A stretch of 64,000 nt of DNA from positions 744,001 to 808,000 of the forward strand of contig NZ_DLHM01000007.1 of assembly GCF_002483205.1 (NCBI RefSeq), written 5' to 3'. Positions 41,263 to 51,189 of this stretch are shown piece after piece; the stretch's first letter is position 1, and each line of letters opens with the position of its first letter. The notes below the pieces were generated by a model. That model ran no database searches, had not been told where the DNA came from, and saw only the letters and a list, made by a program, of their open reading frames with translations. The position numbers were made by a program, and so were the translations under genes. Origin of the DNA: Flavihumibacter sp. UBA7668 (lineage in GTDB: Bacteria > Bacteroidota > Bacteroidia > Chitinophagales > Chitinophagaceae).

Positions 41263-44200
41263 GTGAATAGGAGTCTGATCTGCCTGGTTTTGGTGTGTAT
41301 CGGTGTAAGTGCACTGGGAAAAAAGAAGAAAGCGCATTGGCATTCCTGGTGGAACACGGATTGGAAATACCGCCAATGGGTGGCTATTGATCCGGCTGGT
41401 TCAACCGAAACCATGCGGAATATACCTGTTTCGGTTCGGTTAACAGATGCACTGTTTGCAAGCGCCTATGCGAGTTCAAATGGAACAGATATCCGCGCGG
41501 TAGACAGCAACGGGCAACTACTTCCTAGCCAATTGGTTCGTTTTTCAGCGAATGATGTGCGATTACTGATTCGGTTACCCCAACTCAATAAAACAGCAGG
41601 ACAGGGATTTTTCCTTTATTTCGGTAGCTCCCGGTTGGAATCATTTTCACCGGCTCTGGTACTCGATAACAGCTATTGGCTCTATACACCGCTTGCCGGA
41701 ACGCTCGAAAATTTAGCGGGCCGCCCTCTTTCTATCAGCAAACAAGGTTTTGTAGTACAAAACGGATGGACAGCCGGGTTGATAACGGGTAATTCTTATC
41801 CCTGGATCAGTTTAAGCCGTCAATACCGTGGATTTCTGGAACTGATTTCTCCCGATGCGGATTTGCGGACTGGTATTATGCTGGCTGCAAGAATTCGTCC
41901 GACGGCGAGTACTACCATGAGCCTGTTTTCCAGCAATGGTTTTCAGGTTTTTCTGGAGGGCACAAAATTGGTGGTAGAAACAGAAAAAGGCCGGCTAACA
42001 CTACCGGGTATCCGTTCTGGAATCTGGCAGTCGGTTGTTATTGCTGCAAGTGCAACCACCGGACAATTAAGTGCTTCAATTGGCGGTAACAAACCGGTTA
42101 ATCAACAACTAATTCCTTTTTCAATTCGCACGGATACAATGCGTATCGGTCGCCATATGAACAATGGCGATAGTACACAATTTGATGGTGACCTGGAGGA
42201 GATGAGCATTCAGAACGCGTATCCGTCGGATGATTATTTACGCGTGATAGCCCGAAACCTCGATGAAAACGCAGCATTTTTACAGGTACAGCATCCCGAA
42301 ACCCAATTGGGTATTGCCTTGCCCCCCGCGCCGCAATTGGTTCGTCCGGCCAATGGTGCGCAATCCCATAAACCAGACGGAATAGTATTGGAGTGGTTGC
42401 CGGTGCCGGGTGCAATCGGGTATGAAATAGAACTTTATCGCGAAGCTCAGCCGGCGAAAATCTGGAAACGCTTATCAGCAGGAAATCAGCGGTCATTTAA
42501 GATTACCCACGAAATGGCTGGTCTATCCAGCCTGTTGTGGACGGTGAGGGCAGTAACAGAGAATGGTAAATCTATCGATGGCCACCTGGCTAAACTTGAT
42601 TTTATTCAGTCGGGCAGTGATTTGCCATCTCTAAATCCTAAGCGCGCAACGTTTAGCCGACCCGAACAATTCACTATTCAGTTGAATGGGTACCTGCAAA
42701 GCAGGGTACATCATCTTCAACAATACATGATTGATTTTCCCAGGCGAAATCCGGGTTTGTTAAGAATGCTGCGCGATCGTCCCGAAAAAGATATTCCTGA
42801 TTGGGCGGGCGTGTTTCCCGGGCAATACCTTAGTTCGGCCCAGTTAACCTGGCGTTTAACAAAAGACCCTGAATTAAAGAAAAATATTGATCAATATGTG
42901 CTGGATTTATTGAAGACACAACGGGCAGATGGATATATGGGACCGTTTACTGATTTGAACGGGCCGCTTTCTTTATGGAATCATTATGCCATGGTTTGCG
43001 GACTCATTCATTATTATGAGGATACAAGGTTTGACCCCGCACTTCAGTCAGCGATCAGGATTGTTGATTTGGTAAAGAAAGAATTTGGTGCAGGCGGAAA
43101 ATCCATTCCTAAGACGGGTGGGGCCAGCGAGGCGATCAGTCATGCTGTTGCGTTGGTATACCGGGAAACCAAAAATCCCGAATATTTCCGTTTTGCCACC
43201 TACCTGATGCACGAAGCCTGGAATGAAAATGGCGGTGTTGCGTATTATCAATTGGGCGTAGATAAAAAGCCGGTTGCCGATTTTCCGGTGCGTCGCTGGG
43301 AAGGTATTCATAATATTCAGACGTTGGGCGAAATGTATTGGGTTACAGGAAATCCTTCCTATAAAAAAGCTATGGAACATTTGTGGCATACGTTACGGAA
43401 AACGGAACGACATGCTACCGGTGGTTTTTCAACAAATGAAGGACTGCTGGGAACACCGTATCAACACGGTACTATCGAAACCTGTTGTACCGTAGCCTGG
43501 ACCTTATTATCTACCGATATGTTGCGGCTTACCGGAGACTCGAGGGTGGCCGATGAGTTGGAGTGGAGTACGTTGAACAGTGCATTGGGATCGATCCCGT
43601 TGGATGGCGGCTGTTCTTCTTATGGTACGCAACCAGAAGGATTTCGTCGTTTTTGTGAACTCCGACAGGGCCCATCCGATGGCATCGAATTGAATTGTTG
43701 TTCCTCCAACGCGCCGAGGGCTATTGGCAACATTGCTAACTGGGCGTTGCTGGAAAACGCTGGCGGTTTGGTTTTGAATTATTACGGCCCTTCTACATTA
43801 ACAACGAATGTGAAAGGAAATAATACGTTCAGCATACAGCAGGAAACCAGCTATCCGGAAGACGGCAACATTCGCTTACATATTTCCTTAAGCCAATCGC
43901 AAAAAATACCGGTACAGTTACGGATTCCGCAATGGTCTATAAATAACACTATATTATTGAATGGAAAAGCCTTGCCGGCACCCATGGCAGGTACTTATTA
44001 CACAATAGACCGCAAGTGGAAAACCGGTGACCTGATTGAACTGATACTGGATTTTCGTCCGCGCGTACGCGCCGGAGAAGAAGTGTACAGCGGTAAAGTG
44101 GCGATCTACAAAGGGCCGATTTTGTTGGCCCAGGACATGCGGTATTCAACGAATCAACCACCTGCACAGCTTGATCTTCGCTCTTTGAAAATCGAATCAC

Positions 44201-44604
44201 TGCCCACGGCAGACGACGAAAAACAGCCCTGGCTTTTGATAATGGTTCAGGATGCTGCAGGCAAAGAATGGCAATTTTGTGATTTTTCCAGTGCAGGGCA
44301 GCAGGGTGGTTATTATCGTTCTTGGATTGATGCAGTAAATATTCCGCCAGCACCATTTTACCAACAAGAACCATCTACACCTAGTCTGTTGCAATGGAAT
44401 AAATCTCAGGGTGCGGCCTCCTGGACTATACTTATATCTGACAGACCGGATTTTCGCAACGCGAAAAAAGTAAACGGTCTCAGTAAACCCGAATATTCTA
44501 CTGTGGAACTGAAACCAGGCAGGTATTGGTGGACGGTTCAGGCCGAAAACGAGCACGGTGTTCAGATTTCGGATAATCCTTCCCGTGAGTTTATAAAACG
44601 GTAA
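41263..44604 (+). CDS. Multidomain GH127 beta-L-arabinofuranosidase-like protein
   Basis: A 1113-aa secreted protein starting with GTG at 41263 (the nearby ATG at 41256 is in a frame that stops at once). Order: signal peptide (about 1-19), DUF2341-like beta domain (about 28-120), LamG/concanavalin-like domain (about 165-340), fibronectin-like domain (about 355-450), GH127 (alpha/alpha)6 catalytic part (about 470-1000) and a C-terminal fibronectin-like domain (about 1035-1113). The zinc-thiolate site of GH127 is present: Glu739 and Cys741 in I-E-T-C-C-T, and Cys812-Cys813 in L-N-C-C-S-S-N; one of the paired cysteines should be the nucleophile. Ordinary GH127 enzymes are 600-800 aa without the N-terminal modules. 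Expected action is release of beta-L-arabinofuranose. It begins the plus-strand locus running to 59.8 kb. Confidence 0.9.
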   Translation: MNRSLICLVLVCIGVSALGKKKKAHWHSWWNTDWKYRQWVAIDPAGSTETMRNIPVSVRLTDALFASAYASSNGTDIRAVDSNGQLLPSQLVRFSANDVRLLIRLPQLNKTAGQGFFLYFGSSRLESFSPALVLDNSYWLYTPLAGTLENLAGRPLSISKQGFVVQNGWTAGLITGNSYPWISLSRQYRGFLELISPDADLRTGIMLAARIRPTASTTMSLFSSNGFQVFLEGTKLVVETEKGRLTLPGIRSGIWQSVVIAASATTGQLSASIGGNKPVNQQLIPFSIRTDTMRIGRHMNNGDSTQFDGDLEEMSIQNAYPSDDYLRVIARNLDENAAFLQVQHPETQLGIALPPAPQLVRPANGAQSHKPDGIVLEWLPVPGAIGYEIELYREAQPAKIWKRLSAGNQRSFKITHEMAGLSSLLWTVRAVTENGKSIDGHLAKLDFIQSGSDLPSLNPKRATFSRPEQFTIQLNGYLQSRVHHLQQYMIDFPRRNPGLLRMLRDRPEKDIPDWAGVFPGQYLSSAQLTWRLTKDPELKKNIDQYVLDLLKTQRADGYMGPFTDLNGPLSLWNHYAMVCGLIHYYEDTRFDPALQSAIRIVDLVKKEFGAGGKSIPKTGGASEAISHAVALVYRETKNPEYFRFATYLMHEAWNENGGVAYYQLGVDKKPVADFPVRRWEGIHNIQTLGEMYWVTGNPSYKKAMEHLWHTLRKTERHATGGFSTNEGLLGTPYQHGTIETCCTVAWTLLSTDMLRLTGDSRVADELEWSTLNSALGSIPLDGGCSSYGTQPEGFRRFCELRQGPSDGIELNCCSSNAPRAIGNIANWALLENAGGLVLNYYGPSTLTTNVKGNNTFSIQQETSYPEDGNIRLHISLSQSQKIPVQLRIPQWSINNTILLNGKALPAPMAGTYYTIDRKWKTGDLIELILDFRPRVRAGEEVYSGKVAIYKGPILLAQDMRYSTNQPPAQLDLRSLKIESLPTADDEKQPWLLIMVQDAAGKEWQFCDFSSAGQQGGYYRSWIDAVNIPPAPFYQQEPSTPSLLQWNKSQGAASWTILISDRPDFRNAKKVNGLSKPEYSTVELKPGRYWWTVQAENEHGVQISDNPSREFIKR

Positions 44605-44634
44605 TTTCTTTTAATATATACTAAATCAGACATC

Positions 44635-45147
44635 ATGACCCGACTGCAATCGTTGTTTTTTCTTTTTGCTTTATTCTTAAGTGTAAACGCTTCAGCGCAA
44701 TTCTCTACTATTAATTTGGATACGGTAAATATTCCGCGAACAGTTTTTGCTGAAAAAAGCGGTGCGCTAAAACTCATCGCAGAAAAGGGCACGGGAATAG
44801 GATTAGATATTGCGTATATGCCTGAATGGAGGGCGTTTGGCTGGTTTACAGCAAGTTCACGTGTAGAATGGTATGTAGTGGTGGAAAAAGGCGGCACTTA
44901 TGATGTAACACTTGAGTGGTCTGTATCTGATGAAGAATCCGGTAAAGGTTTTGTAATTGAGTTTGGACCACAGACAGTAAAAGGGAAAGTGGGTAAATCG
45001 GGTTCATGGGAAACCTTTAAAACAGTTTCAGTTGGCCATGTGAAGTTAGCGGCAGGAAGTCATCGAGTGGTGTTCCGTCCGTCTGTTGATTTTGGTTTGG
45101 GAGCCATTCTTGACCTGCGTGAAATACGATTAAACCCTGCTCAATAA
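44635..45147 (+). CDS. Small secreted carbohydrate-binding-module-like protein
   Basis: A 170-aa exported protein with a signal peptide (cleavage after V-N-A-S-A). The mature part looks like a single beta-sandwich: A-F-G-W-F-T-A-S-S-R-V-E-W-Y-V-V-V-E-K-G-G-T-Y-D-V begins a strand pattern seen in CBM6/CBM35-type and DUF5077-type modules that are attached to fucosidases, followed by W-E-T-F-K-T-V-S-V and L-A-A-G-S-H-R-V-V-F-R-P. No catalytic residues are expected. It stands 30 bp after the GH127 gene and 125 bp before SusC, so it probably belongs to the GH127 transcript and helps bind the glycan. Sugar specificity unknown. Confidence 0.82.
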   Translation: MTRLQSLFFLFALFLSVNASAQFSTINLDTVNIPRTVFAEKSGALKLIAEKGTGIGLDIAYMPEWRAFGWFTASSRVEWYVVVEKGGTYDVTLEWSVSDEESGKGFVIEFGPQTVKGKVGKSGSWETFKTVSVGHVKLAAGSHRVVFRPSVDFGLGAILDLREIRLNPAQ

Positions 45148-45272
45148 AGATAAAATAGCATAAAAAACCACAACGGTTAATTTATTGATATAACCTGCAA
45201 AGCAACCGACATTTTCTGTTCCACATTTGGATTAAGTTGGACTTTATTATTCAAAACTAAACTGCTTTTAGT

Positions 45273-48200
45273 ATGAGATTCTTTTATTTGGCGGCAATCA
45301 TCGGCCTGCTTTTTCTCTTTACCGGCGCTTCATCAGCATATGCGCAGGATAAGGAGGTGAGTGGAACGGTGAAGGATGAGGAAGGCAAACCTCTTGCGGG
45401 CGCTGCGGTTACAGTGAAAGGCACCCGACAGGGTACCAGCACGGATGCTCAGGGGAAATTTTCCCTCCGCGTTCCGTCAAACCGCACAATAATCAGCATA
45501 AGTTACACCGGTAGAAAAACAGAGGAAGTGGATGTCTCAAAAGCCACCAGTGTTTCTGTAAAATTGGCTTCCACGTTCAATTCACTGGATGAAGTGCTGG
45601 TAATTGGTTATGGTACTACACGGCGAAGAGATTTAACCGGATCGGTTACATCTGTTTCGGGAGCTGATATTCGCAAAGCTGCGCCTGTTGACATTGTATC
45701 TGCTATACAGGGCAGGGCAGCAGGTGTTCAGGTAAGAACAAGTGACGGTGCACCAGGTGCAGGTATCAATATCCAAATTCGGGGTTCAAATTCGTTTACC
45801 TCCAGTAATCCATTATATGTAATTGATGGAATTCCTTATGGAGGAAGCAATGGTTCACAAACGCCCGGATCGAGCGGTGGTAGTGCCCAACAGGTAAATG
45901 CGCTGGCATCCATCAACCCGAACGATGTTGAATCGATTGAAATTTTAAAAGACGCATCAGCTACGGCTATTTACGGATCACGCGGTTCCAACGGGGTGGT
46001 TATTATTACTACCAAAAAAGGTAAACTCGGTCCGGATAAAGTAGAATACAACGGCAATGCGTCTGTTAGCAAACCTGTTCGTAAACTGGAAGTATTGGAT
46101 GCCTACCATTATGCCTTGATGCGGAATGAAGGACAACAAACTGCCAATGACCTCACGGGCACCAATACGCAATTGCCATTCGATGGTGAAATGCAGTTTT
46201 ATCCAATTGCCAACCGTTTTGTACGGGCACCCTTACCCGAAGAGTTTATAGGAAAAGGTACCAATTGGCAGGATGTTATCTTTCAGAACGCGATGACCCA
46301 AAACCATACAATTTCTGTTTCAGGAGGTAGTAATGCAGGCAACCATTTGCTTTCCTTCAACTACCTGAACCAGGAAGGTGTGATCATCGGATCTAAGTAT
46401 GATAAGTTCAATATCCGGGCGAACCTAAACCGGAACATCCGCGACTGGCTGGTAGTAGGTACCAGTATAAATTTTGCGCGTGAAACCAATAATATGGTGC
46501 GTACCAACATAACTGATAATACGTTTGCCGCGGGGGTTACAAGATCCGCGCTGACATTTATGCCAACTGCGGAAGTCATCGATAGTCTTACTAATACCGA
46601 AACAGTAGTTGCCAATTTGGTGAATCCATACCTCTATACTAAAAAGATGTATAACAAGATCCAGAGTACATCAATTTTCACATCCTCTTATCTGGAAGCA
46701 ACACTGGCAAAAGGGTTGAAATTCAGACAGAATGTGGGCTATTCGCTTTTCAGTGGCAGAAGAGATGAATACATTCCGAAGGTGGTGAGCATTGCCGAAA
46801 ACGGAGTAGCTTTTATAGGCGACGGATCCTGGCAAGCAATTGCGAGTGAAAGTGTTTTGAACTACCATAAAATAGTTAATAAGCACAATATTGGCGCAAC
46901 TGTTGGTGGAACCTTTGAAAAATGGATTTCCGAATCGAGGTACAATAAGGTGTCTAATTTTCCTACCGATTTCTTCTTAACCAACAATTTTGGTGCTGCA
47001 ACGGGAATTCCGATTGTGAGCAACGGCAAATCAGGAAATACCTTGGCATCTGGGCTGGCGCGTGTTAACTACAACTACGACAACAGATATTACCTGACGG
47101 TAAGTTTCCGTGCAGACGGATCGAGCAAGTTCTCTAAGAATAACAAATGGGCTTATTTCCCCTCTGCTGCTTTTTCATGGAATGTAAAAGGAGAAAAATT
47201 CCTGAAAGAATCTGACCTGGTGAGTGAGTTAAAACTTCGTTTGAGTTACGGTAAAACAGGAAGCCAGGCTATTGGTGCGTATGAAACACAGAATAAGTTG
47301 AGTCCTGCACTATACCCGATTGACGGTGCATTGACTTCTGGATTTGCAGACAATCAGCCGGGTAACGACAACCTGAAATGGGAAACCACCGATCAATATA
47401 ATATTGGTTTTGATCTGAGTTTTTTCAATAACCGATTAGGGTTGGTTGGTGATTTCTATCATAAGGAAACGTATGACCTGCTGCAATCAATCATTATACC
47501 GGGTAGTACAGGATTTACCTCCAAAAGGGTAAATGCGGGTGCGGTACAAAACCGAGGAATTGAATTGACGTTGCATGGTTCTCCCATTCGTAAAAAAGAT
47601 TTCTCCTGGGATGTGTCATTGAACTATTCCTCCAACAGAAACAAGATCTTATCTCTAATGGATGGCGTAACAGAGCAATTTGCCAGTCCGCTCGACCACC
47701 GTGCTTCCAGTGTTCCCTTCATTCAGAAAGTAGGGTATCCAATCGGAGCGTTGTACGGACGTGTGGAAGATGGATTGTATCGTAATGAAGCGGAGGTGAG
47801 AGCTGTTCCTGAAAATGCCGGTTTAACAGATGCTGCTATCAAGTCTCTGGTAGGAGAAATCCGGTATGCTGATTTGAACGGAGACGGTGTGGTGAACGAC
47901 CACGATCGCCGGATAATTGGTGATGTTAACCCCGACTTTTTCTTCGGATTCAACAATACATTAAATTATAAAAATTTCGACCTGAATATTTTTGTCAATG
48001 GAGTTGTAGGTGGCGATATCATCAATATGAATAATACGTTCCTGAATGATTTGGGAGGAATGTACAATACATTGCAAGATGCATATGATACCCGTTGGAC
48101 ACCAACGAACTGGGAACATTCCACCACACCTAAAGCATGGTTTACCTATACCCGTAATTTTTACATTACAGAGCGATTTATGGAGGATGCAAGTTATGTC

Positions 48201-48428
48201 CGTCTCAGAAACCTGTCACTGGGCTATACATTCCAACTTGCTCATACCCGTTATATCGATCGCCTGAGGGTATATGCCAATGCGTCGAACCTGATAACCA
48301 TCACCAATTACAAAGGATACGATCCTGATGTAAATGCGTTCGGTGATAACCCGGCAAGACGTGGGGTAGACTATGGCTCTTACCCAATTTCAAAAACATT
48401 TAACCTGGGTGTACAGGTTGGGTTCTAA
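45273..48428 (+). CDS. SusC/RagA TonB-dependent transporter
   Basis: A 1051-aa outer-membrane transporter. Signal peptide (about 1-25, A-S-S-A-Y-A-Q), CarboxypepD-regulatory-like domain (about 28-105, V-S-G-T-V-K-D-E-E-G-K-P-L-A-G-A), plug (about 110-235, with the SusC hallmark V-L-V-I-G-Y-G-T-T-R-R and I-D-G-I-P-Y-G-G) and the barrel, ending V-G-F. A segment D-L-N-G-D-G-V-V-N-D-H-D-R-R-I-I-G near the end is a common calcium-binding-like SusC loop. There is no STN domain, so this one is not expected to signal to a FecR; control by the AraC protein is more likely. It imports an oligosaccharide with the SusD protein encoded 29 bp downstream. Confidence 0.96.
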   Translation: MRFFYLAAIIGLLFLFTGASSAYAQDKEVSGTVKDEEGKPLAGAAVTVKGTRQGTSTDAQGKFSLRVPSNRTIISISYTGRKTEEVDVSKATSVSVKLASTFNSLDEVLVIGYGTTRRRDLTGSVTSVSGADIRKAAPVDIVSAIQGRAAGVQVRTSDGAPGAGINIQIRGSNSFTSSNPLYVIDGIPYGGSNGSQTPGSSGGSAQQVNALASINPNDVESIEILKDASATAIYGSRGSNGVVIITTKKGKLGPDKVEYNGNASVSKPVRKLEVLDAYHYALMRNEGQQTANDLTGTNTQLPFDGEMQFYPIANRFVRAPLPEEFIGKGTNWQDVIFQNAMTQNHTISVSGGSNAGNHLLSFNYLNQEGVIIGSKYDKFNIRANLNRNIRDWLVVGTSINFARETNNMVRTNITDNTFAAGVTRSALTFMPTAEVIDSLTNTETVVANLVNPYLYTKKMYNKIQSTSIFTSSYLEATLAKGLKFRQNVGYSLFSGRRDEYIPKVVSIAENGVAFIGDGSWQAIASESVLNYHKIVNKHNIGATVGGTFEKWISESRYNKVSNFPTDFFLTNNFGAATGIPIVSNGKSGNTLASGLARVNYNYDNRYYLTVSFRADGSSKFSKNNKWAYFPSAAFSWNVKGEKFLKESDLVSELKLRLSYGKTGSQAIGAYETQNKLSPALYPIDGALTSGFADNQPGNDNLKWETTDQYNIGFDLSFFNNRLGLVGDFYHKETYDLLQSIIIPGSTGFTSKRVNAGAVQNRGIELTLHGSPIRKKDFSWDVSLNYSSNRNKILSLMDGVTEQFASPLDHRASSVPFIQKVGYPIGALYGRVEDGLYRNEAEVRAVPENAGLTDAAIKSLVGEIRYADLNGDGVVNDHDRRIIGDVNPDFFFGFNNTLNYKNFDLNIFVNGVVGGDIINMNNTFLNDLGGMYNTLQDAYDTRWTPTNWEHSTTPKAWFTYTRNFYITERFMEDASYVRLRNLSLGYTFQLAHTRYIDRLRVYANASNLITITNYKGYDPDVNAFGDNPARRGVDYGSYPISKTFNLGVQVGF

Positions 48429-48457
48429 ACTGGTTTGATCAACGAAAAATTCAGTGT

Positions 48458-50071
48458 ATGAAAAGGATATTTCTCCTCGGTTTTTTTACAACCACCTTGT
48501 TGGCATCCTGTAAAAAACAACTTACAGAAGAGTCGTATGACTTTTTGGTGCCTACTTCTTTTTATAAAACGGAAGCAGATGCCAATGCTGCTATTGTAGG
48601 CGTTTATAATATGCTATTGTCAAATGGACTGTATGGTAATTTCTGGCAGTATGAAAATGATACAGATCATGCATCGGGTCCGGCCTGGTTTTTCGGGCAT
48701 ATTGGCCATGGCAACTACCTGGGATTTTGGGGAACTGATGTTCCCTGGAATGATCGCTACCGGATGATTGCCCGTGCAAATTCAGTGCTGGAAAATGTGG
48801 AAGGAATGGATATTGACCCCGATGTACGTCAACGCGTATTGGGCGAAGCTTATTTTTTCCGCGCCTTTTGTTATTTTGATCTGGTTAGGCTTTATGGCGG
48901 TGTTCCTATTAGGCTGGCAACGGTTGCTTCCGACAAAGAACCGGCTGATATGGGTAGAGCCACAGTAATGCAGGTGTATGAGCAGGTGATCAGTGATCTG
49001 AAGCAGGCAGAAACCATGTTGTTTCCGTATCAGGATCCCCGATCAGGAGGTATAGGCCGTCTTACCAAAGATGTTGCGTCTGCACTTCTGGCTAAAACCT
49101 ATGCAACTATTGCCTCAGGAGCATTGAGTGGTGTTGTAATCAATGTACTCACTGAGCGTATTGCAGACGGTGATAACAGACCCTATGCCAGCTATCCGTT
49201 CACAAAACGGGTTGTTATTGGTCATGAAGGTGTGAACAGCGCCGAGTATTATGAACTGGCAAGAGCGAAATCTGCTGAAGTGATTGCTACCAGCGGCCGT
49301 ACACTGTTTGAGAATTTCATGGACAATTTCAAAATCCCGAATAAACACCGAAATGAAAACATGCTGAACGCCGAGTTCTATGGTGCCCTTTTACCGGAAG
49401 GTGCGTTGGTGCAGGTATACAGCGGATTTCAATTGTTTGGACCCGGTACGGGTGGTGGCTGGTCCTGGGCAACCAGAGCCTACTATAACAATTTCCTGGA
49501 GCATGGAACCAAACAGGATGAGCGGATTTTACATGGTATTAATCACCAGCCAACGATACTTGGAAAATTCTATTTCCCCGAGGAGGATACCGAGTATGCT
49601 GTTGATGGATATACCTGGAGAAAGGAAGAAGATAAAGCATATACCACCAAATATGATGACGTAGCGCAGAAAGTGCTGGGTCAGGGAAATGCACGTTATC
49701 CAATCCTTCGCTTATCAGACGTTTATCTAATTAATGCGGAGGCCAATAACGAATTGGGCCATATCGGCGATGCCTATACTTCGTTAAACGTTGTGCGCCG
49801 CAGATCCAATACGTTGGATGCTACAATCAATATGAACAAAGACCAGATGCGTTCTTTTATTCTGGAAGAAAGAGGACGTGAGTTTCTGTTCGAAAGCAAC
49901 CGTCGTTTTGATCTGATGCGTTGGGGAATTTATATGGATGTGATGAATTTCATGAATGTGGATCGTTTTAATGTAACGAAGGCACGTAATGAACGATCTC
50001 TTTTACTGCCAATTCCGCTTTCTGAAATCAATTCCAACAAGGAGATCAACGAAAATAATCCGGGATGGTAA
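48458..50071 (+). CDS. SusD/RagB family nutrient-binding lipoprotein
   Basis: A 537-aa surface lipoprotein (MKRIFLLGFFTTTLLAS, Cys18) of the classical RagB/SusD family. The TPR-like helical part includes Y-K-T-E-A-D-A-N-A-A-I-V-G-V-Y, G-E-A-Y-F-F-R-A-F-C-Y-F-D-L-V-R-L-Y-G-G-V-P, the best-conserved SusD segment, and near the C-terminus R-L-S-D-V-Y-L-I-N-A-E-A-N-N-E-L and E-R-G-R-E-F-L-F-E-S-N-R-R-F-D-L-M-R-W-G. It binds the glycan at the cell surface and forms the lid of the adjacent SusC. The following glycan-binding lipoprotein starts 26 bp after its stop. Clearly a different subfamily from the SusD-like protein at 20542. Confidence 0.96.
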   Translation: MKRIFLLGFFTTTLLASCKKQLTEESYDFLVPTSFYKTEADANAAIVGVYNMLLSNGLYGNFWQYENDTDHASGPAWFFGHIGHGNYLGFWGTDVPWNDRYRMIARANSVLENVEGMDIDPDVRQRVLGEAYFFRAFCYFDLVRLYGGVPIRLATVASDKEPADMGRATVMQVYEQVISDLKQAETMLFPYQDPRSGGIGRLTKDVASALLAKTYATIASGALSGVVINVLTERIADGDNRPYASYPFTKRVVIGHEGVNSAEYYELARAKSAEVIATSGRTLFENFMDNFKIPNKHRNENMLNAEFYGALLPEGALVQVYSGFQLFGPGTGGGWSWATRAYYNNFLEHGTKQDERILHGINHQPTILGKFYFPEEDTEYAVDGYTWRKEEDKAYTTKYDDVAQKVLGQGNARYPILRLSDVYLINAEANNELGHIGDAYTSLNVVRRRSNTLDATINMNKDQMRSFILEERGREFLFESNRRFDLMRWGIYMDVMNFMNVDRFNVTKARNERSLLLPIPLSEINSNKEINENNPGW

Positions 50072-50097
50072 CCTCTTCCCAAATCAAAACACTGTAT

Positions 50098-51189
50098 ATG
50101 AAAAGCATATTCAAATATACCCTGCTCTGTTGTGTGCTGGCTGCAGCCTTTGTTTCCTGCGGAAAGGAAAAAGACTCACCTGATGGCCCACCCTCCATCA
50201 GCCGGGTTGCTACTTCCATTAATCATGCTGCCAATATTTCAAGCGGCGATATGAATCAATGGATCCTGATCATTGGTACTAACCTGAAACTAACACAATC
50301 GGTTTTTTTCAGTGATCTGGAAGTGCCTAGAGAAAATATCTATGCATCTGATACGCTGGTGTCGGTAAGAATCCCGCGCAAGGTTCCTGCTGAAGTAACC
50401 AATACCGTAAAAGTGGTGACCAAAGCAGGCGAAGCGAGTTATAATTTCATATTAAACACTCCACCGTTTGTGGTAAAGGGACTTCGGAATGAACATACTT
50501 TGGCGGGAGATACCCTTGAAATAATGGGCGATTTCTTTGATCTTTATTTTACTGCAGAAGGCACAGCGGTAAGTTTTACCGGTGGTGTTACAGCACCCGT
50601 TGCCGCACTGGCAGCTGAGTATATTAAAGTAGTAGTACCGGCTGGCGCCGAAATGGGACCGGTAACCGTACAGGGACCGGCACCATTGAATTCAACCTTT
50701 TCTACCAACAGCAGCTGGTACCTCGATACGCGGAACATGATTATCGTTCATCCAGTAGTGGCACCGGCTACAGGCATGGTTAGCAGCCACCCCGATTTTC
50801 CAAAAAACCCCGGCCTCATGATGGTGAAGCAGGGTGCTTATTCAGCCTGGGGATGGGATGCATTTTTCACCTCTTACATCAACTGGCCTGCCGGGGCCAT
50901 GGGAGCGAATAAAACCAACTATGTAATGAAGTTTGAGATGAACACCAAACTGGCCATTACCAAAGGAGATATCATTTTCAATATTGCCGATTATTATTAC
51001 CGCTGGCCCTATAATTATTTCGGGAAACCACTCGATACCAAAGGCAAATGGGAAACCATTACCCTGCCATTGGATATCGCATCGCACCCCACTGATAATT
51101 ATGCCTGGTTTGGCTGGTTGTATTCGGATGGCGAATCGAGAGAAAGCAATTTTGCCATTTCGAATTTTAGAGTAGTACCCAAAAATTAA
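50098..51189 (+). CDS. SusE/SGBP-B-like surface glycan-binding lipoprotein
   Basis: A 363-aa lipoprotein (signal MKSIFKYTLLCCVLAAAFVS, Cys21); the ATG at 50098 is preferred over 50065, which overlaps the SusD gene. It has IPT/TIG-like immunoglobulin repeats (about 35-125 with W-I-L-I-I-G-T-N-L-K, and about 128-210 with L-R-N-E-H-T-L-A-G-D-T-L-E-I-M-G) and a C-terminal beta-sandwich (about 215-363) with several aromatic residues (S-A-W-G-W-D-A-F-F, Y-Y-Y-R-W-P-Y-N-Y-F) that could stack on sugars. This layout matches surface glycan-binding proteins encoded right after SusD in polysaccharide loci. Its stop overlaps the start of the next gene. Glycan specificity is unknown. Confidence 0.9.
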   Translation: MKSIFKYTLLCCVLAAAFVSCGKEKDSPDGPPSISRVATSINHAANISSGDMNQWILIIGTNLKLTQSVFFSDLEVPRENIYASDTLVSVRIPRKVPAEVTNTVKVVTKAGEASYNFILNTPPFVVKGLRNEHTLAGDTLEIMGDFFDLYFTAEGTAVSFTGGVTAPVAALAAEYIKVVVPAGAEMGPVTVQGPAPLNSTFSTNSSWYLDTRNMIIVHPVVAPATGMVSSHPDFPKNPGLMMVKQGAYSAWGWDAFFTSYINWPAGAMGANKTNYVMKFEMNTKLAITKGDIIFNIADYYYRWPYNYFGKPLDTKGKWETITLPLDIASHPTDNYAWFGWLYSDGESRESNFAISNFRVVPKN

